A DNA stretch of 5,887 bases from Gemmatimonadota bacterium (GCA_028287225.1 JAQBPZ010000302.1:1-5887), one strand, 5' to 3'. Shown: positions 1-5,446, numbered from the stretch's first letter. The notes: generated by a model not told the origin, from the sequence alone. A program made the numbers and translations.

Positions 1-291
<291 letters not shown>

Positions 292-419
292 ACAAAACTG
301 TTCAAGCTGAAATACGCGCGCTTCTATCGCAATCTACCTATACCGCTTTTGTCGATCTCACTGTGGCTTGCGCCACCGCGTTCGGCAAACTCGGTAAAGA
401 TTCCATTTCCCACGAATAT

Positions 420-450
420 GCCGCCGACCAAAAGACCTAAGGTCGACGAC
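420..450 (-). other. hairpin in the 23S rRNA leader
   Basis: Read on the minus strand, GTCGTCGACC and GGTCGGCGGC can pair over 10 positions, two of them G-U wobbles, around an 11-nt loop. The hairpin sits about 130 nt before the predicted 23S 5' end. No U-run follows it, so it does not look like an intrinsic terminator. A role in pre-rRNA folding or processing is inference. Confidence 0.5.
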
Positions 451-468
451 CCATCCTCTGTCTTTCAC

Positions 469-481
469 TTTTCAAATAGCG
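469..481 (-). promoter_or_regulatory. boxA-like rRNA antitermination element
   Basis: The minus strand reads CGCTATTTGAAAA followed by GTGAAAGA. This is close to the boxA consensus TGCTCTTTGAAAA of bacterial rRNA leaders, where Nus factors and NusB/S10 load to keep RNA polymerase from terminating. It lies about 180 nt upstream of the 23S 5' end and just downstream of a short hairpin (484-508), the usual boxB-boxA order. Two bases differ from the consensus, so the assignment rests mainly on position and context. Confidence 0.6.
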
Positions 482-483
482 TC

Positions 484-508
484 ACCGCGATCACGATGCT
501 CTCGCGGT
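484..508 (-). other. leader hairpin immediately upstream of boxA (boxB-like)
   Basis: A perfect 6-bp stem (ACCGCG/CGCGGT) encloses a 13-nt loop. It begins a few bases after the predicted start of transcription from the proximal promoter and ends just before the boxA-like element. The arrangement resembles boxB-boxA in rRNA leaders. The stem is short and could be chance in GC-rich DNA. Confidence 0.4.
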
Positions 509-518
509 AGAGCCTTGC

Positions 519-547
519 ATTGTACTCGGACCGTCCCGCACTCGCAA
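519..547 (-). promoter_or_regulatory. promoter of the 23S rRNA gene, proximal (P2)
   Basis: On the minus strand, -35 TTGCGA (bases 542-547) and -10 TACAAT (519-524) are separated by exactly 17 nt. The -10 matches the sigma70 consensus at 5 of 6 positions and the -35 at 4 of 6. Transcription should start near base 512, giving a leader of about 220 nt that contains the boxB-like hairpin and boxA before the mature 23S end. The placement suits a dedicated rRNA promoter and supports a 23S gene expressed independently of 16S. Confidence 0.72.
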
Positions 548-613
548 GTGCCGCGTCCAGCCCGGTTTTCGCCCCGCCGACACCGAACCAAAGCTCGTTC
601 TCAGCGGGTCCGA

Positions 614-642
614 ATACTACCCATTTCGCGCCGCGACTTCAA
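614..642 (-). promoter_or_regulatory. promoter of the 23S rRNA gene, distal (P1)
   Basis: On the minus strand, TTGAAG (637-642) and TAGTAT (614-619) are separated by 17 nt, each matching 4 of 6 consensus positions. It lies 95 bp upstream of the proximal promoter. Tandem P1/P2 promoters about 100 bp apart are common in front of rRNA operons, which makes this weaker match more believable. No A/T-rich UP element is obvious upstream of it. Confidence 0.5.
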
Positions 643-755
643 GGGGGGCGGGCACTCCTTTTGTACTCTCCGCTCTCCCTCTCCGCCCACGTCGTCTCGC
701 CACGCGGGACTGCACGTACCGCCGAGCATCCGGCAGCTTCCGCGCTCGACCGTCT
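643..755. other. non-coding stretch with no recognised feature
   Basis: Between the distal rRNA promoter and the first repeat copy I see no convincing coding region, RNA gene or repeat. Reading frames on both strands have compositions typical of chance translation of GC-rich DNA. A TACAAA at 660-665 (minus) could be a -10 element but has no matching -35. Confidence 0.5.
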
Positions 756-838
756 GGATTCCATCGTCGTGGCGGTCTGGTCCAAGGCGAGCGGGGCTGA
801 AGGTCAACTGACTGGGACTGCTCACGCATCCAACGGAT
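756..838 (+). repeat. interspersed repeat, short copy A (left module only)
   Basis: From GGATTCC through GGTCAACTGACTGGGACTGC to CCAACGGAT this segment closely matches the first ~80 bp of the full copies at 964-1296 (reverse complement) and 5489-5822 (same strand). After base 838 the similarity breaks down into short scattered matches (for example CGCACGACGAG and TGGTACG). The copy therefore looks truncated or internally deleted. The remaining bases up to 963 have no clear identity. Confidence 0.8.
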
Positions 839-899
839 CCGTCGCACGACGAGTGGCCCGCCAAATGGTACGCCAGGCCAGTCGACCATGCGGGCATCC

Positions 900-1019
900 A
901 TCCTTTCCTCACCGGACATCATCCCAGAGCCGGCGCTGATCATCCTGGCCCCGGTCGGCTGTCCTGCTCAGGGCCATCGCGCAACGGGCTTCCTCCCCAT
1001 CCTTTACTCACCGGACATC
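900..1019 (+). repeat. direct repeat of a 21-bp motif (900-920 and 999-1019)
   Basis: A 21-bp motif containing CTCACCGGACATC occurs at 900-920 and again at 999-1019, 99 bp apart, with one mismatch (C/A). The second lies inside repeat copy B. A diverged version occurs inverted in copy C at 5768-5786. The upstream motif is probably the trace of another damaged copy of the same repeat family between A and B. Confidence 0.6.
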
Positions 1020-1296
1020 CCTTATCTCGCCGAGATCGCGGGAGAGCCGGCCACCGTGAGTGTGGGGGGTGCGGAGCCGGGATCTCGGCCCCGCAGCATC
1101 CATCAGTTGCGGTGGCCGGCTCTCGTACCATGGTCGCGAGTAAAGGAGCGGCGCCCGCTCGTCGCACGAGGGCGTGGCGGGCCATTTCGGACGGTGGCGA
1201 GACTTCGCATCAATCCGTTGGATGCGTGAGCAGTCCCAGTCAGTTGACCCTCCAGCCCGGCTCGCCGAGGGCCAGACCGCCACGCCGACGGAATCC
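964..1296 (-). repeat. interspersed repeat, full copy B (inverted relative to copy C)
   Basis: The reverse complement aligns end to end, with few gaps, to 5489-5822. Both run from GGATTCCGTCG to CTGAGCAG and are about 333 bp long. Both contain the block GGGTCAACTGACTGGGACTG and the internal palindrome based on GCCGGCCACCG/CGGTGGCCGGC. No coding capacity is convincing. The family is not one I can name. It could be a MITE-like non-autonomous element or a lineage-specific intergenic repeat. A short inverted pair CTGCTCA (964-970) / TGAGCAG (1227-1233) is kept at the same spacing in copy C, but similarity extends beyond it. Confidence 0.88.
1042..1124. repeat. palindrome inside repeat copy B
   Basis: A perfect 15-bp inverted repeat, GAGAGCCGGCCACCG (1042-1056) and CGGTGGCCGGCTCTC (1110-1124), encloses 53 bp. 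That interior can form a second, imperfect stem around GCGGGGCC. The outer arms match those of copy C. The inner stem is perfect in C, but here it has three mismatches and one G-U. Confidence 0.8.
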
Positions 1297-1343
1297 AGGG
1301 TCGAACAGGATCAGGCAACTCGCGAACGGGTGCCTGACGCGCC

Positions 1344-1357
1344 GGAGAGGTTATTTT
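1344..1357 (+). promoter_or_regulatory. rlmI translation/transcription start signals
   Basis: GGAGAGG (1344-1350) is a good Shine-Dalgarno core, but it lies 12 nt from the ATG at 1363, farther than usual. Overlapping it downstream, TATTTT (1352-1357) fits TATAAT at 4 of 6 positions and the FCB-type TAnnTT pattern. If used as a -10, transcription would start at or next to the ATG. No good -35 is visible. The two readings are alternatives. Confidence 0.35.
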
Positions 1358-1362
1358 CCCCA

Positions 1363-2526
1363 ATGCACCACGCCACCGTCTCCACCAAGGGCGCCCACCG
1401 CTGGCAGCAGGGCCATCCCTGGATCTATCGCAGCGACGTCGTCGCTCGCCCCGACGCCCCAGCGGGTGCGGTCCGCGTCAGCGACCAGCGCGGCAAGCCG
1501 CTCGGCGTCGCCCTCTGGAGCCCCAAGTCCGAGATCTCGCTCCGCCTGCTCGACCGCGATCCGGACGCCACCATCGACCGCGCCTGGTGGCACGGCCGGC
1601 TGACCCGCGCCGTCGCCCGTAGAGCCGAGCTCGGCAGCGTCGCGAACGCGTATCGGCTCGTGCACGGAGAGGGGGACCTCCTTCCGTCGCTCGTCGTCGA
1701 CTGCTACGACCGCTGGCTCGTCGTCCAGCTCATGAGTGCCGGGCTCGAGCGCTTCCGCGCCGAGATCGTGGACGCGCTCCAGGACATCATGGCGCCGGAG
1801 GGGATCCTCGCCCGGAATGACGTATCCCTGCGCGTCAAGGAAGGGCTCGGCACCGACGTGGAGCTGCTCGCCGGCGCGGTGCCCGACGAGATCGAGGTGG
1901 AGGAGCATGGCGTCCGCTACCTCGCCGCTCCATGGAAGGGACAGAAGACCGGCGCCTTCCTGGACCAGCGCGAGAACCGGGCGCTCGTGGGCCGCATCGC
2001 GCGCGGCACCGCCCTGGACTGCTTCAGCTACCACGGATCGTTCGCGCTCCACCTCGCGCGCGGCGCGACCGCCGTGACCGCGCTGGACGCGTCGGCCCAT
2101 GCCCTCACCCGTGCGGAGGAGAACTTCCGGCGCAACGGCTTCACGAACGGGACGTTCATCGAGGCGAACGCCTTCGAGTACCTGAAGGCCCGCGAGCGCG
2201 AGCGCGCGCGCTTCGACACCATCGTGCTGGACCCGCCGGCCTTCGCGAAGACCCGCCCCGCCCTGCCCGGCGCGACGCGCGGCTACAACGAGATCAACCT
2301 GCGCGCGATGCGGCTCCTGGCGCCCGGCGGTCTGCTGTTCACCGCGAGCTGCTCGTTCCACATGACGAAGCCGCTCTTCCTCCAGATGCTGGAGAGCGCC
2401 GCGGCCGACAGCGGACGGCGCATCGTGCTGCGCGAGATCCGCGGCCAGCCGCTCGACCATCCGGAGCTCCTCACGGTGCCCGAGACGGGCTACATCAAGG
2501 GCGCGCTGCTCGAGGCGCTGGACTAG
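1363..2526 (+). CDS. rlmI: RlmI-family 23S rRNA (cytosine-5) methyltransferase
   Basis: A 387-residue SAM-dependent methyltransferase of the RlmI/YccW family (COG1092). The E. coli member makes m5C1962 in 23S rRNA. An N-terminal PUA-like RNA-binding domain (about 1-75, with HPWIYRSDV) is followed by a linker domain and a Rossmann methyltransferase domain (about 190-387). The family signature GQKTGAFLDQRENR is at 193-206. Motif I is LDCFSYHGSF at 218-227. Motif IV is DPP at 290-292, followed by AFAK. The GYNEINLRAM block is at 307-316 and motif VI is TASCS at 327-331. Cys330 is the conserved cysteine expected to take part in catalysis. The C-terminus ends in the typical GYIKGALLEAL. The ATG at 1363 is chosen because the PUA domain begins there. 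The frame stays open back to 1174, but that part is translated repeat DNA. It converges with mutM. Exact target base is inferred from family. Confidence 0.93.
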   Translation: MHHATVSTKGAHRWQQGHPWIYRSDVVARPDAPAGAVRVSDQRGKPLGVALWSPKSEISLRLLDRDPDATIDRAWWHGRLTRAVARRAELGSVANAYRLVHGEGDLLPSLVVDCYDRWLVVQLMSAGLERFRAEIVDALQDIMAPEGILARNDVSLRVKEGLGTDVELLAGAVPDEIEVEEHGVRYLAAPWKGQKTGAFLDQRENRALVGRIARGTALDCFSYHGSFALHLARGATAVTALDASAHALTRAEENFRRNGFTNGTFIEANAFEYLKARERERARFDTIVLDPPAFAKTRPALPGATRGYNEINLRAMRLLAPGGLLFTASCSFHMTKPLFLQMLESAAADSGRRIVLREIRGQPLDHPELLTVPETGYIKGALLEALD

Positions 2527-2556
2527 GGACCGCTCCACGAGTCGCACCACGGTTGT

Positions 2557-2641
2557 CCGCTCGGGACGCCACGCGTGGCGTCAGGTTCGGAACGACTCTG
2601 ACCGTCCCACGCGTGGCGTCGCCTTGATGCGTCCCGAGCGG
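2557..2641. terminator. nested palindromes between convergent rlmI and mutM (possible bidirectional terminator)
   Basis: The 130-bp spacer between the two convergent stop codons is built of inverted repeats. CCGCTCGGGACGC (2557-2569) pairs with GCGTCCCGAGCGG (2629-2641), a perfect 13-bp outer stem. GACGCCACGCGTGGCGTC (2565-2582) is a perfect 18-bp palindrome. CCACGCGTGGCGTC is repeated directly at 2569-2582 and 2607-2620. GTCAG/CTGAC (2580-2602 region) can form a small central stem. There is no T-run on either side, so a classical intrinsic terminator is not shown. A U-tract-independent bidirectional terminator is inferred from placement alone, and a mobile palindromic repeat is the alternative. 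Confidence 0.55.
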
Positions 2642-2656
2642 CCGTTGCTATGGCGC

Positions 2657-3559
2657 TCAGCGCCGCTTCGTCGCGACCTTCTTCGCGACGGCCTTCGGGA
2701 TCTGCTTCCTGACTGCCTTCGCGGCTTTCTTCGCAGCTTTCTTCGCGACTTTCTTCACCGCTTTCTTCGCGGCAGCGACGCCGCCGTGCGGCTGGCAGGA
2801 GGGACAGAAGAAGGTGCTGCGCTGCGCCTGCATCACGCGCTCGATCGCCGTGCCGCAGCGACGGCAGGGCAGCCCCTCGCGATCGTACACGTCGAGCGAC
2901 GCCGCGTCCTCGTCGGTGTAGCGGGAGCCGGTGGCGCGACGGATCACCGTGGCGATGGCCCGGCGCAGCGTCGCGACCTGCGCCGGCACCAGCGCGTTCG
3001 CCGCGGTGAAGGGATTGATCCGGGCGCGCCACAGCGACTCCGCCGCGTAGATGTTGCCGAGCCCCGCGACCACGCGCTGGTCGAGGAGCACGGGCTTGAT
3101 CGGCCCCCGCTTCGGCGCGAGCGCGCGCCCGAACTGCTCGGCGGTCCACCCGGCGTCGGCGGCGTCGGGCCCGAGGCCAAGGGCGAGATCGACGCCCGCC
3201 GGATGCACGTCGAGCGTGCCGAGCATGCGCGAGTCCACGAGGATGAGGCGCGTGTCGTCGTCGAAGTCGACCACCGCGCGAGCGAAGCGCGGCAGCTCCG
3301 TCCCCTGCCGGCCGTGGGCCCAGTCGCCGTTCATCCGGAAGTGCACGTGGAGGATGCGCCCATCGTCCAGGTGCAGGAGCTGATGCTTGCCCCGCCGCTC
3401 CACGCGGTCGATGCGGGCCCCGGCGAGCGCGCGCAACTGCGCGGGCGACACGCGCCGCCGGAGCGCCGGATGCAGCAGCTCCACGCGCGCGATGGTGCGC
3501 CCCTTCGCGCGCCGGCGCAGCGTCTCCATCGCGGCTTCGACCTCGGGCAACTCGGGCAT
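2657..3559 (-). CDS. mutM: formamidopyrimidine-DNA glycosylase (MutM/Fpg) with a basic C-terminal tail
   Basis: A 300-residue Fpg/Nei-family glycosylase that excises oxidised purines such as 8-oxoguanine and cuts the abasic site (base excision repair). The start at 3559 gives MPELPEVE, where Pro2 is the Schiff-base nucleophile and Glu3 the partner acid. Upstream codons to 3646 are not needed. RRGKHQ holds the conserved lysine (K58), and HFRMNG the void-filling methionine (M76). The H2TH motif is about 155-174 (KPVLLDQRVVAGLGNIYAAE). A C-X2-C-X16-C-X2-C zinc finger (C232, C235, C252, C255) includes Arg247. E. coli MutM stops right after the finger. Here 44 more residues follow, and 261-300 contains 14 Lys, 3 Arg and no acid in AKKA-type repeats, like a histone H1 tail. 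In the loop normally DPRRFG this protein reads DSRMLG, so the void-filling Phe is Leu113. It converges with rlmI and diverges from the transporter gene. Confidence 0.95.
   Translation of the reverse strand: MPELPEVEAAMETLRRRAKGRTIARVELLHPALRRRVSPAQLRALAGARIDRVERRGKHQLLHLDDGRILHVHFRMNGDWAHGRQGTELPRFARAVVDFDDDTRLILVDSRMLGTLDVHPAGVDLALGLGPDAADAGWTAEQFGRALAPKRGPIKPVLLDQRVVAGLGNIYAAESLWRARINPFTAANALVPAQVATLRRAIATVIRRATGSRYTDEDAASLDVYDREGLPCRRCGTAIERVMQAQRSTFFCPSCQPHGGVAAAKKAVKKVAKKAAKKAAKAVRKQIPKAVAKKVATKRR
2725..2770 (-). repeat. 12-nt in-frame tandem repeat encoding the MutM basic tail
   Basis: CTTTCTTCGC (plus-strand reading) recurs at 2725, 2737, 2749 (as CTTTCTTCAC) and 2761, an exact 12-nt period. 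Translated from the minus strand this gives a four-residue Lys-Lys-X-X unit rich in Ala and Val. Flanking sequence on both sides contains looser copies. The period is a multiple of three, so gain or loss of units would lengthen or shorten the tail without a frameshift. Confidence 0.85.
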
Positions 3560-3564
3560 CGACG

Positions 3565-3570
3565 TTCCTG
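3565..3570 (-). promoter_or_regulatory. ribosome binding site of mutM
   Basis: The minus strand reads CAGGAACGTCG before the ATG at 3559. The AGGA core lies 6 nt from the start codon, a normal Shine-Dalgarno distance. It supports starting at MPELPEVE, which the catalytic N-terminal proline also requires, rather than at the upstream in-frame ATG. Confidence 0.65.
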
Positions 3571-3579
3571 GTGATGGCG

Positions 3580-3609
3580 TTGACAGCGCTCGTGCGACGG
3601 ACGCAAGAT
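3580..3609 (+). promoter_or_regulatory. promoter of the CDF transporter gene, probably giving a leaderless mRNA
   Basis: A perfect -35 TTGACA (3580-3585) is followed after 18 nt by CAAGAT (3604-3609), which fits the -10 consensus at 3 of 6 positions. Seven bases past the -10 is 3616, which is the A of the ATG chosen for the transporter, and no Shine-Dalgarno precedes that ATG. Promoter spacing and the missing ribosome site therefore agree with transcription starting at the start codon. The promoter lies in the short region shared with the divergent mutM gene. Confidence 0.55.
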
Positions 3610-3615
3610 GCGTCG

Positions 3616-4518
3616 ATGTCAGGGCCCCTTCAATCCGACGCCGCAACCCCGAGGACGCCGGAGGCTCGCGCGGCGGGGGTGAAGGTGGCCCTGATGGTGG
3701 TGCTGCTGCTCAACGCGATCTCGGCGGGGCTCAAGATCGGCGTGGGCGCACGCACCGGCGCCCTCACGGTGCTCGGCGCCGCGCTGGAATCGACGCTCGA
3801 CATGCTGAGCAACGGCGTCGCGATCCTCGCGGTGTCCATCGCGGCGCGGGCGCCGGACGACGACCACCCGTACGGCCACGAGAAGTTCGAGACGCTCGGC
3901 ACCCTCGGAATCGTCGCGTTCCTGGCGATCACCTGCTTCGAGCTGCTGCGCCAGAGCATCAGCGAGCTCACCGGCCACCACTCGGCACCGTCCGCGAGCT
4001 GGGCCGACGGTGGAATGCTCGTCGCCTCCCTGGCGGTCAACGGATTCGTGGTGCTCTACGAGCGGCGGCGCGGCCGGGCCCTCGGCAGCGGCCTGCTGCT
4101 GGCGGATGCGGCGCACACCGCGAGCGACATCCTCGTGACCGCGCTGGCGATCGTCTCGCTGGCCCTCTCGCACCAGGGATTCGTGCGCGCGGACGCCATG
4201 CTCGGGATCGTGGTGGCGATGATCATCGCGTGGAGCGGCTACCAGATCCTCCGCGACTCCATCCCGATCCTCGTCGACGCGCGCGCCGTGGAGGCGGACC
4301 GCCTCTCCGCCATCGTCTGCACGATTCCCGGCGTGGTGGGCGTGCGCTCCGCGCGCTCGCGACGCACGGCGTCGGGCCACTTCTTCGCCGAAGTCACGAT
4401 CCTCGTGGACGGCGCGACGAGCGTGTCGGCCGCGCACGACTTCACCGACGAGGTGGAGCGCGCGATCAGCCGCGAGCTCGGCACGGTGGAAGCCGTGGTG
4501 CACGTGGAACCGGCATGA
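3616..4518 (+). CDS. cation diffusion facilitator (CDF) family metal transporter
   Basis: A 300-residue inner-membrane protein of the CDF family, which exports divalent metals (Zn, Fe, Mn, Co or similar) from the cytoplasm, usually by proton exchange as a dimer. Six hydrophobic segments are visible at about 21-43, 50-76, 93-118, 130-150, 156-184 and 190-212. HPYGHEK (84-90) lies in the TM2-TM3 loop, as usual. TM5 carries H167-X3-D171, half of the transport site. TM2 carries E58-X3-D62 where many members have D-X3-D. A cytoplasmic ferredoxin-like C-terminal domain spans about 222-300 (HFFAEVTILVDG, then HVEP near the end). In-frame alternatives at 3571 (GTG) and 3574 (ATG) would add 15 or 14 residues, but they fall upstream of or on the TTGACA element, so 3616 is preferred. 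The metal cannot be told from sequence. No metal-sensor gene is adjacent. Confidence 0.92.
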   Translation: MSGPLQSDAATPRTPEARAAGVKVALMVVLLLNAISAGLKIGVGARTGALTVLGAALESTLDMLSNGVAILAVSIAARAPDDDHPYGHEKFETLGTLGIVAFLAITCFELLRQSISELTGHHSAPSASWADGGMLVASLAVNGFVVLYERRRGRALGSGLLLADAAHTASDILVTALAIVSLALSHQGFVRADAMLGIVVAMIIAWSGYQILRDSIPILVDARAVEADRLSAIVCTIPGVVGVRSARSRRTASGHFFAEVTILVDGATSVSAAHDFTDEVERAISRELGTVEAVVHVEPA

Positions 4519-4622
4519 GAGGGCGGTCGCACAGCTGGCCAGCTCCTCAACCCGTTGGCCACCGATGGCAAGGATCGTCGAGCCATATGACTGCCCGGCT
4601 GCCGACCGCCGTGCTGTCGCTC
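4519..4622. other. intergenic spacer with a 12-bp palindrome
   Basis: Downstream of the transporter stop lies AGCTGGCCAGCT (4533-4544), a perfect palindrome. GGCGGTCG (4522-4529) can pair with CGACCGCC (4603-4610). Neither is followed by a T-run. A role in termination is possible but not shown. No small gene is convincing here. Confidence 0.3.
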
Positions 4623-4650
4623 TTGCGCTGAATCATGCGCAACCTACCTT
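4623..4650 (+). promoter_or_regulatory. candidate promoter of the conserved hypothetical gene
   Basis: TTGCGC (4623-4628) and TACCTT (4645-4650) are separated by 16 nt. TACCTT matches TATAAT at 3 of 6 positions but also fits TAnnTT, the FCB-group -7 pattern. It would give a leader of roughly 20 nt before the ATG at 4676. Only a weak AGG sits just before the ATG, so there is no strong ribosome site. Confidence 0.4.
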
Positions 4651-4675
4651 ACGCCGTCCCCCACCAGTCAGGCGC

Positions 4676-5446
4676 ATGGCGCAGCGGCCATCTCGATCGC
4701 TCAAGCACGAGTACGAACTGTACCTCGAGCGCGAGATCGAGAACTACAAGGAATCGGTTCCGCGAAGCGTCCTCCTCAGCATCGGGGACGAGGCCGTGCG
4801 CGCGCTGGCCGCGCAGCAGCAGTTCGCGCTGACCGAGCTGCTGCTGGTGGACGAGGTGGACAAGATCATCTTCAAGCGGCTGCGGCTGCCCGCCTACAAC
4901 ACCTGGCGCCGCAACCGGGTCAAGCTCCTCGCCGAGCTGCGCCGCCCCGAGCACTGGGGGCTGAGCCCCGACGACATCGTCGTGCGCGCCGTGCAGAGCT
5001 CCGCACCCGAAGGACGCGTGCTGCTGGCCGGCGACGAGATGCAGACGCCGGCGCTGTACCTGGCGGCGAACGGCTGCGACGTGACCACGCTCTCGGAGCC
5101 CGACGCGGTGCAACGGGTGCTCGACGCGGCCGAGCAGGCCGGACTGGGCGAGCGGGTGCATGCGAGCGCGGCGGCGCTGGACTCGTGGACCCCCGACGCA
5201 CCGCTGTCCGCGGTGATCTACACCCCCGCCGCCTTCGCGGGACTGACCACGACCGAGCGGGCGCGCGTGATCCAGGTGCTGCAGAGCGCCACCGCGGACG
5301 GCGGCGTGCACCTGGTCCAGACCATCGCGGCGGGCAAGCGCACCCCGGTCTCGCTCGAGGAGCTGCGTCGCCGCTACCGCGGATGGGACGTGACCGTGGA
5401 CGAGAACGACCCGAACAGCTTCCTGGCGCGCAAGGCGCTCGCGTAG
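4676..5446 (+). CDS. conserved hypothetical protein with a degenerate methyltransferase-like (Rossmann) core
   Basis: A 256-residue soluble protein that I cannot assign to a named family. The N-terminal half (about 8-105) is helical and highly charged, with HEYELYLEREIENYKESV, SIGDEAVRAL and LPAYNTWRRNRVKLL as the most distinctive, conserved-looking stretches. From about 110 the pattern resembles a class I SAM methyltransferase. EGRVLLAGDE fits strand 1 and the motif I loop, DVTTLSEPD strand 2 with an acid (E141), SAVIYTPAAF strand 4, and GGVHLVQTI strand 5. The glycine-rich loop is degenerate (AGDEMQ rather than GXGXG) and there is no DPPY or NPPF catalytic motif, so it may bind SAM weakly or not at all. 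There is no signal peptide or membrane segment. The ATG at 4676 is preferred over the frame start at 4565, because the extra residues are low-complexity and overlap the candidate promoter. The stop is just before repeat copy C. Confidence 0.75.
   Translation: MAQRPSRSLKHEYELYLEREIENYKESVPRSVLLSIGDEAVRALAAQQQFALTELLLVDEVDKIIFKRLRLPAYNTWRRNRVKLLAELRRPEHWGLSPDDIVVRAVQSSAPEGRVLLAGDEMQTPALYLAANGCDVTTLSEPDAVQRVLDAAEQAGLGERVHASAAALDSWTPDAPLSAVIYTPAAFAGLTTTERARVIQVLQSATADGGVHLVQTIAAGKRTPVSLEELRRRYRGWDVTVDENDPNSFLARKALA

Noticed and set aside
964..1296. Integron attC site or insertion sequence
   Set aside because: No transposase or integrase is present, the copies are inverted rather than serial, no core site GTTRRRY array is seen, and no clear terminal inverted repeats bound the unit.
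292..1350. Spacer tRNA genes or a 16S 3' end upstream of the 23S
   Set aside because: No tRNA T-arm (GTTCGAATC-like) and no AAGGAGGTGATCC-type 16S end was seen on either strand. A covariance-model search would settle it.
1174..1362. N-terminal extension of the rlmI frame by 63 residues
   Set aside because: The added part translates repeat copy B, has no family similarity, and the PUA domain begins at the ATG at 1363.
1351..2550. Long minus-strand frame opposite rlmI
   Set aside because: Its Arg/Glu/Val-rich sequence is the usual antisense shadow of a GC-rich gene. The plus strand carries all RlmI motifs.
2624..3574. Plus-strand frame opposite mutM
   Set aside because: It is an antisense shadow. 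The minus strand holds MPELPEVE, the H2TH motif and the zinc finger.
3619..4503. Minus-strand frame opposite the CDF gene
   Set aside because: Low-complexity His/Arg/Asp-rich translation. The plus strand encodes a complete six-segment transporter.
4519..4675. Small coding gene or intrinsic terminator after the CDF gene
   Set aside because: The short frames overlap the candidate promoter and have no ribosome site, and the palindrome lacks a T-run.
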